A stretch of DNA of 7,001 nt, taken from Thermoleophilaceae bacterium. GTDB taxonomy: Bacteria; Actinomycetota; Thermoleophilia; Solirubrobacterales; Thermoleophilaceae. A model generated the notes under the pieces. That model had not been told where the DNA came from. It ran no database searches and saw only the letters and a program-made list of their open reading frames with translations. This document shows positions 5,124 to 7,001 of this stretch, in pieces. Made by a program: the position numbers and the translations under genes. Within the stretch, counting starts at the first letter, position 1; the number at the start of each line of letters is the position of its first letter. The stretch covers positions 1 through 7,001 of the forward strand of contig JACCSF010000368.1 in NCBI GenBank assembly GCA_013813135.1. The letters run 5' to 3'.

Positions 5124-5310
5124 TCACCGCCTTCGGTCCCTTGTCGCCCGTCTCCTCCTCGTACTCCACCTTCGAGTTCTCGGCGAGCGACTTGAAGCCC
5201 TGGCCGTCGATGCCGCTGTAGTGGACGAACAGGTCGCGGTCCCCTTCATCGGGTGTGATGAAGCCGAAGCCCTTTTCGTCGTTGAACCATTTGACGGTTC
5301 CGGTAGGCAC
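5107..5310 (-). CDS. Cold-shock-domain protein (CspA family)
   Basis: 67 residues from the GTG at 5310, exactly the usual length of a bacterial Csp. An AGGAAGG site eight bases upstream confirms this start, although the frame stays open to 5403. The single OB-fold shows all family marks: TGTVKWFNDEKGFGFI with RNP1 (13-18) and DLFVHYS with RNP2 (26-32), with aromatic RNA-binding residues W8, F15, F17, F28, H30 and Y31, and the C-terminal GPKAVNV (58-64). Such proteins bind single-stranded RNA and DNA and melt secondary structure, acting in cold adaptation or as general RNA chaperones in the cytoplasm. It is probably cotranscribed with infA, 14 nt downstream. The 129-nt gap before it probably holds its promoter and leader. 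Confidence 0.97.
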   Translation of the reverse strand: MPTGTVKWFNDEKGFGFITPDEGDRDLFVHYSGIDGQGFKSLAENSKVEYEEETGDKGPKAVNVRLI

Positions 5311-5439
5311 TTGCTGCCCCTTCCTGCGTGTGCCCGGTCCTGCGAGTCCCGATGCACGCATGTCACGAACTACGCCGGCGATAACCGGCCCAACGGGCAC
5401 CAAACTACCAGCAGACGGTGGCGGAAGCGCGTGAAAGGT
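5311..5439 (-). other. Intergenic leader region of csp with ribosome-binding site and small hairpin
   Basis: This 129-nt stretch between the HIT stop and the csp start is the longest non-coding gap in the window. It contains the csp Shine-Dalgarno AGGAAGG (5319-5325, eight bases from the start). It also holds a 5-bp hairpin GCCGG/CCGGC with a six-base loop (5374-5389), which might end the corA-HIT transcript or form part of a csp leader. Structured leaders are known for cspA in E. coli. I could not pick out a convincing -35/-10 pair. Confidence 0.5.
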
Positions 5440-5850
5440 TCAGCTCTCCCGCAGCTCGGCCGCCACGCGGGCCAGCTCGTCCTGCTCGGCCTGTCGCGGA
5501 CGGACGGGGAGCTGCAGCGGATCGTCGTCGTAGCGCGGGATCACGTGGACATGCGTGTGGAACACGGTCTGCCAGGCGGCCGGCTCGCAGCAGCCCAGCA
5601 GGTTCACGCCGTCGCAGCCCAGGCGATCGCGCATCCGCAGCGCGAGCCGCTTTGCGGCCACACCCGCGTAGCCGAGATCTGCGTCATCGACCTCGTAGAG
5701 GTTGCGCGAGTGCCGCCGTGGCACCACGAGCGCGTGGCCGCGCGTCCACGGGTTGAGATCCATGAACGCGACCGTGTGCTCGTCCTCCTGAACCGTTTCG
5801 GAGGGCAGCTCGCCGGCCACGATCTTGCAGAAGATGCAGTCGTCCGCCAT
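5440..5850 (-). CDS. HIT-family nucleotide-binding hydrolase
   Basis: A 136-residue histidine-triad protein, close in length to Hint-type enzymes. The triad is clear as HTHVHVIPR (H98, H100, H102); the middle histidine is the catalytic nucleophile in this family. An N-terminal CIFCKIVAGELPSE (C5, C8) together with H47 (PRRHSRN) and H98 matches the zinc site seen in many bacterial HIT proteins. VAFMDLNPWTRGHALVVPRRH (28-47) is the standard nucleotide-base pocket region. Members hydrolyse nucleoside phosphoramidates or related AMP conjugates in the cytoplasm; the natural substrate is unknown. It starts 11 nt after the corA stop with only a weak GGGG upstream, so it is probably translated from the same mRNA. 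Cysteines C87 and C88 before the triad are unremarkable extras. Confidence 0.95.
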   Translation of the reverse strand: MADDCIFCKIVAGELPSETVQEDEHTVAFMDLNPWTRGHALVVPRRHSRNLYEVDDADLGYAGVAAKRLALRMRDRLGCDGVNLLGCCEPAAWQTVFHTHVHVIPRYDDDPLQLPVRPRQAEQDELARVAAELRES

Positions 5851-5861
5851 GGCCCCGCAGC

Positions 5862-6836
5862 CTATTCGAGCCAGCCGACCTTCTTGAAGTAGCGAAAGAG
5901 CATGTAACAGATGACGGCCATCACAGACAGGATGAGCGGGTAGCCGAACTCCCAGCCAAGCTCGGGCATGTGCTCGAAGTTCATGCCGTAGATGCCCGCG
6001 ATCGCGGTCGGCACCGCGAGGATCGCGACGATCGCCGAGATCTTGCGGACGTCCTGGTTCTGACGCACGGTGACCTGCGCGAGGTTCGCCTCCAGGATGC
6101 TGGTGAGCAGGTCGCGGTAGCCCTCGAGCTGGTCGTGCGCGCGCAGCAGGTGATCGTTGACGTCGCGGAAGTAGGTGCGCACCTCGGGGTGGATCACGTC
6201 GTACTTGCCGCGCGCCAGCCGGTCCACGGAATCCACGAGGGGCCCGACGGCGTGGGAGAACTGCAGGACCTCGCGCTTCAGCTTGTAGATGCGCTCCGCC
6301 GGGTTGGAGCGGTTGCCCGAGAAGACCTCGTCCTCGACCTCGTCGATGTCCTGGCCGAGTCCTTCGATCGCCGGCGCGTAGTCGTCCACCACGCGGTCGG
6401 CGACCGCGTGCAGGACGGCCCCCGGGCCGTGTTTCAACAGCTCGGGCTGCTGCTCGAGCGCGCTGCGCACGTCCTTCAGCTCGCTGGCCTCGCCGTGACG
6501 CACCGTGATGATGTAGTCGTGGCCGAGGAAGACCAGGATCTCGCCGAGCTTGATGACCTCCGTGGGGTCCACGTAGCGGGCGGTCTTGAGGACGATGAAG
6601 ACCATCTCGGCGTAAACCTCGAGCTTGGGCCGCTCGTGCGCATGGATCGCGTCCTCCACGGCCAGCTCGTGGAGATCGAACTCCCGGCGGATCGAGTCGA
6701 ACTCCTCCTCGGTCGGCTCGAAGAGGCCGATCCAGGTGAAGTGGTTCGGCTGGCGGCAGGCCTCCATCGCCTCGTGCACGCCGACGTCACCGTCGCGCCG
6801 GCGGCCGCCCTCGTAGACCGCGGAGTCGACGATCAC
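5862..6836 (-). CDS. corA: CorA-family magnesium/cobalt transport protein
   Basis: 324 residues, the normal CorA length. The N-terminal cytoplasmic alpha/beta domain (about 1-150) includes TWIGLFEPTEEEFDSI and the LHELAVEDAIHAHERPKLEVY block (55-75) typical of the family. A long helical region (about 150-260) leads into two membrane helices near the C-terminus (about 266-283 and 299-316). Between them is the diagnostic YGMNFEHMPEL with the GMN filter motif at 284-286. The short basic end FKKVGWLE faces the cytoplasm. The protein forms a pentameric channel for Mg2+ influx gated by internal Mg2+. The GTG start at 6836 overlaps the TGA of the upstream gene as GTGA, which suggests coupled translation. 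HIT follows 11 nt downstream. Confidence 0.97.
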   Translation of the reverse strand: MIVDSAVYEGGRRRDGDVGVHEAMEACRQPNHFTWIGLFEPTEEEFDSIRREFDLHELAVEDAIHAHERPKLEVYAEMVFIVLKTARYVDPTEVIKLGEILVFLGHDYIITVRHGEASELKDVRSALEQQPELLKHGPGAVLHAVADRVVDDYAPAIEGLGQDIDEVEDEVFSGNRSNPAERIYKLKREVLQFSHAVGPLVDSVDRLARGKYDVIHPEVRTYFRDVNDHLLRAHDQLEGYRDLLTSILEANLAQVTVRQNQDVRKISAIVAILAVPTAIAGIYGMNFEHMPELGWEFGYPLILSVMAVICYMLFRYFKKVGWLE

Positions 6837-7001
6837 GCGCGCAGCCTACGCGCCAGCGCGATGGCCTGCTCGCGCGTGGCGGCCTCACCGGCGTAGGCGG
6901 CCTGCTCCAGCTCGCGCAGCAGCCTGCCCAGCTCCGGGCCGGGCTCGATCCCGAGCTCGCGCGCCAGCTCGTCGCCGCGCACCGGCACGCGCGGCGGCCC
7001 C
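6833..7001 (-). CDS. CCA tRNA nucleotidyltransferase / poly(A) polymerase family protein, C-terminal part (5' end outside window)
   Basis: A frame enters from the right edge and ends with TGA at 6835-6833, giving 55 residues. RGDELARELGIEPGPELGRLLRELEQAAY (8-36) followed by GEAATREQAIALARRL matches the C-terminal tail of bacterial class II CCA-adding enzymes and their HD-domain relatives ('GxdLm.lGi.PGPeiGriL.el.ea...G.v.treeAl.la'). The full protein would add or repair the 3' CCA of tRNA in the cytoplasm. The catalytic head is outside the window, so the exact member cannot be stated. Its stop overlaps the corA start by four bases. Confidence 0.78.
   Translation of the reverse strand, partial: GPPRVPVRGDELARELGIEPGPELGRLLRELEQAAYAGEAATREQAIALARRLRA

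Noticed and set aside
5311..5403. N-terminal extension of the cold-shock protein
   Set aside because: The domain begins right after the GTG at 5310, which has a strong AGGAAGG site; the extension does not resemble any Csp.
5970..6896. Plus-strand frame of 308 codons
   Set aside because: Antisense of corA, where the GMN motif and two membrane helices fix the minus frame.

Overview
This window is about 70% GC by eye. It reads as a chromosomal housekeeping segment of a high-GC actinobacterium, most likely class Thermoleophilia (Solirubrobacter-like). That placement is an inference from base composition, frequent GTG starts, tightly packed genes and the style of the small secreted and membrane proteins; nothing here proves it. 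I see no phage, transposon, CRISPR array, rRNA or tRNA.

Layout. (1) Positions 1-202, plus strand: C-terminal end of an inositol monophosphatase-family phosphatase. (2) Positions 199-3089, minus strand, transcribed right to left: a GT4 glycosyltransferase, then a two-haem cytochrome c lipoprotein, then an F420/NADP-oxidoreductase-like Rossmann protein. Two copies of a 22-bp palindromic repeat lie at the glycosyltransferase/cytochrome junction. (3) Positions 3136-3728, plus strand, divergent from the glycosyltransferase: a small four-cysteine (zinc-ribbon-like) protein overlapping a small Pro/Thr/Glu-rich lipoprotein. (4) Positions 3725-7001, minus strand, reading from the right: the C-terminus of a CCA tRNA nucleotidyltransferase-type protein, a CorA magnesium channel, a HIT-family hydrolase, a cold-shock protein, translation initiation factor IF-1, a secreted protein of unknown function, and a small single-pass membrane protein of unknown function.

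How the genes work together. CCA enzyme, CorA and HIT look like one tightly coupled transcription unit (GTGA overlap, then an 11-nt gap). A 129-nt gap separates HIT from csp. csp and infA are only 14 nt apart and form a small RNA-binding/translation unit of two OB-fold proteins. The csp stop codon and the likely infA ribosome-binding site sit inside one strong hairpin, which is the most interesting regulatory signal in the window. The cytochrome c would act in membrane electron transport on the outer face of the cytoplasmic membrane.

Most of the window is ordinary. The points worth checking are the csp/infA hairpin, the duplicated palindromic element before the cytochrome, the poorly characterised small proteins at 3136-4827, and two convergent gene pairs that share a single CTAG as both stop codons. 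I did not find a clearly new multi-gene system.
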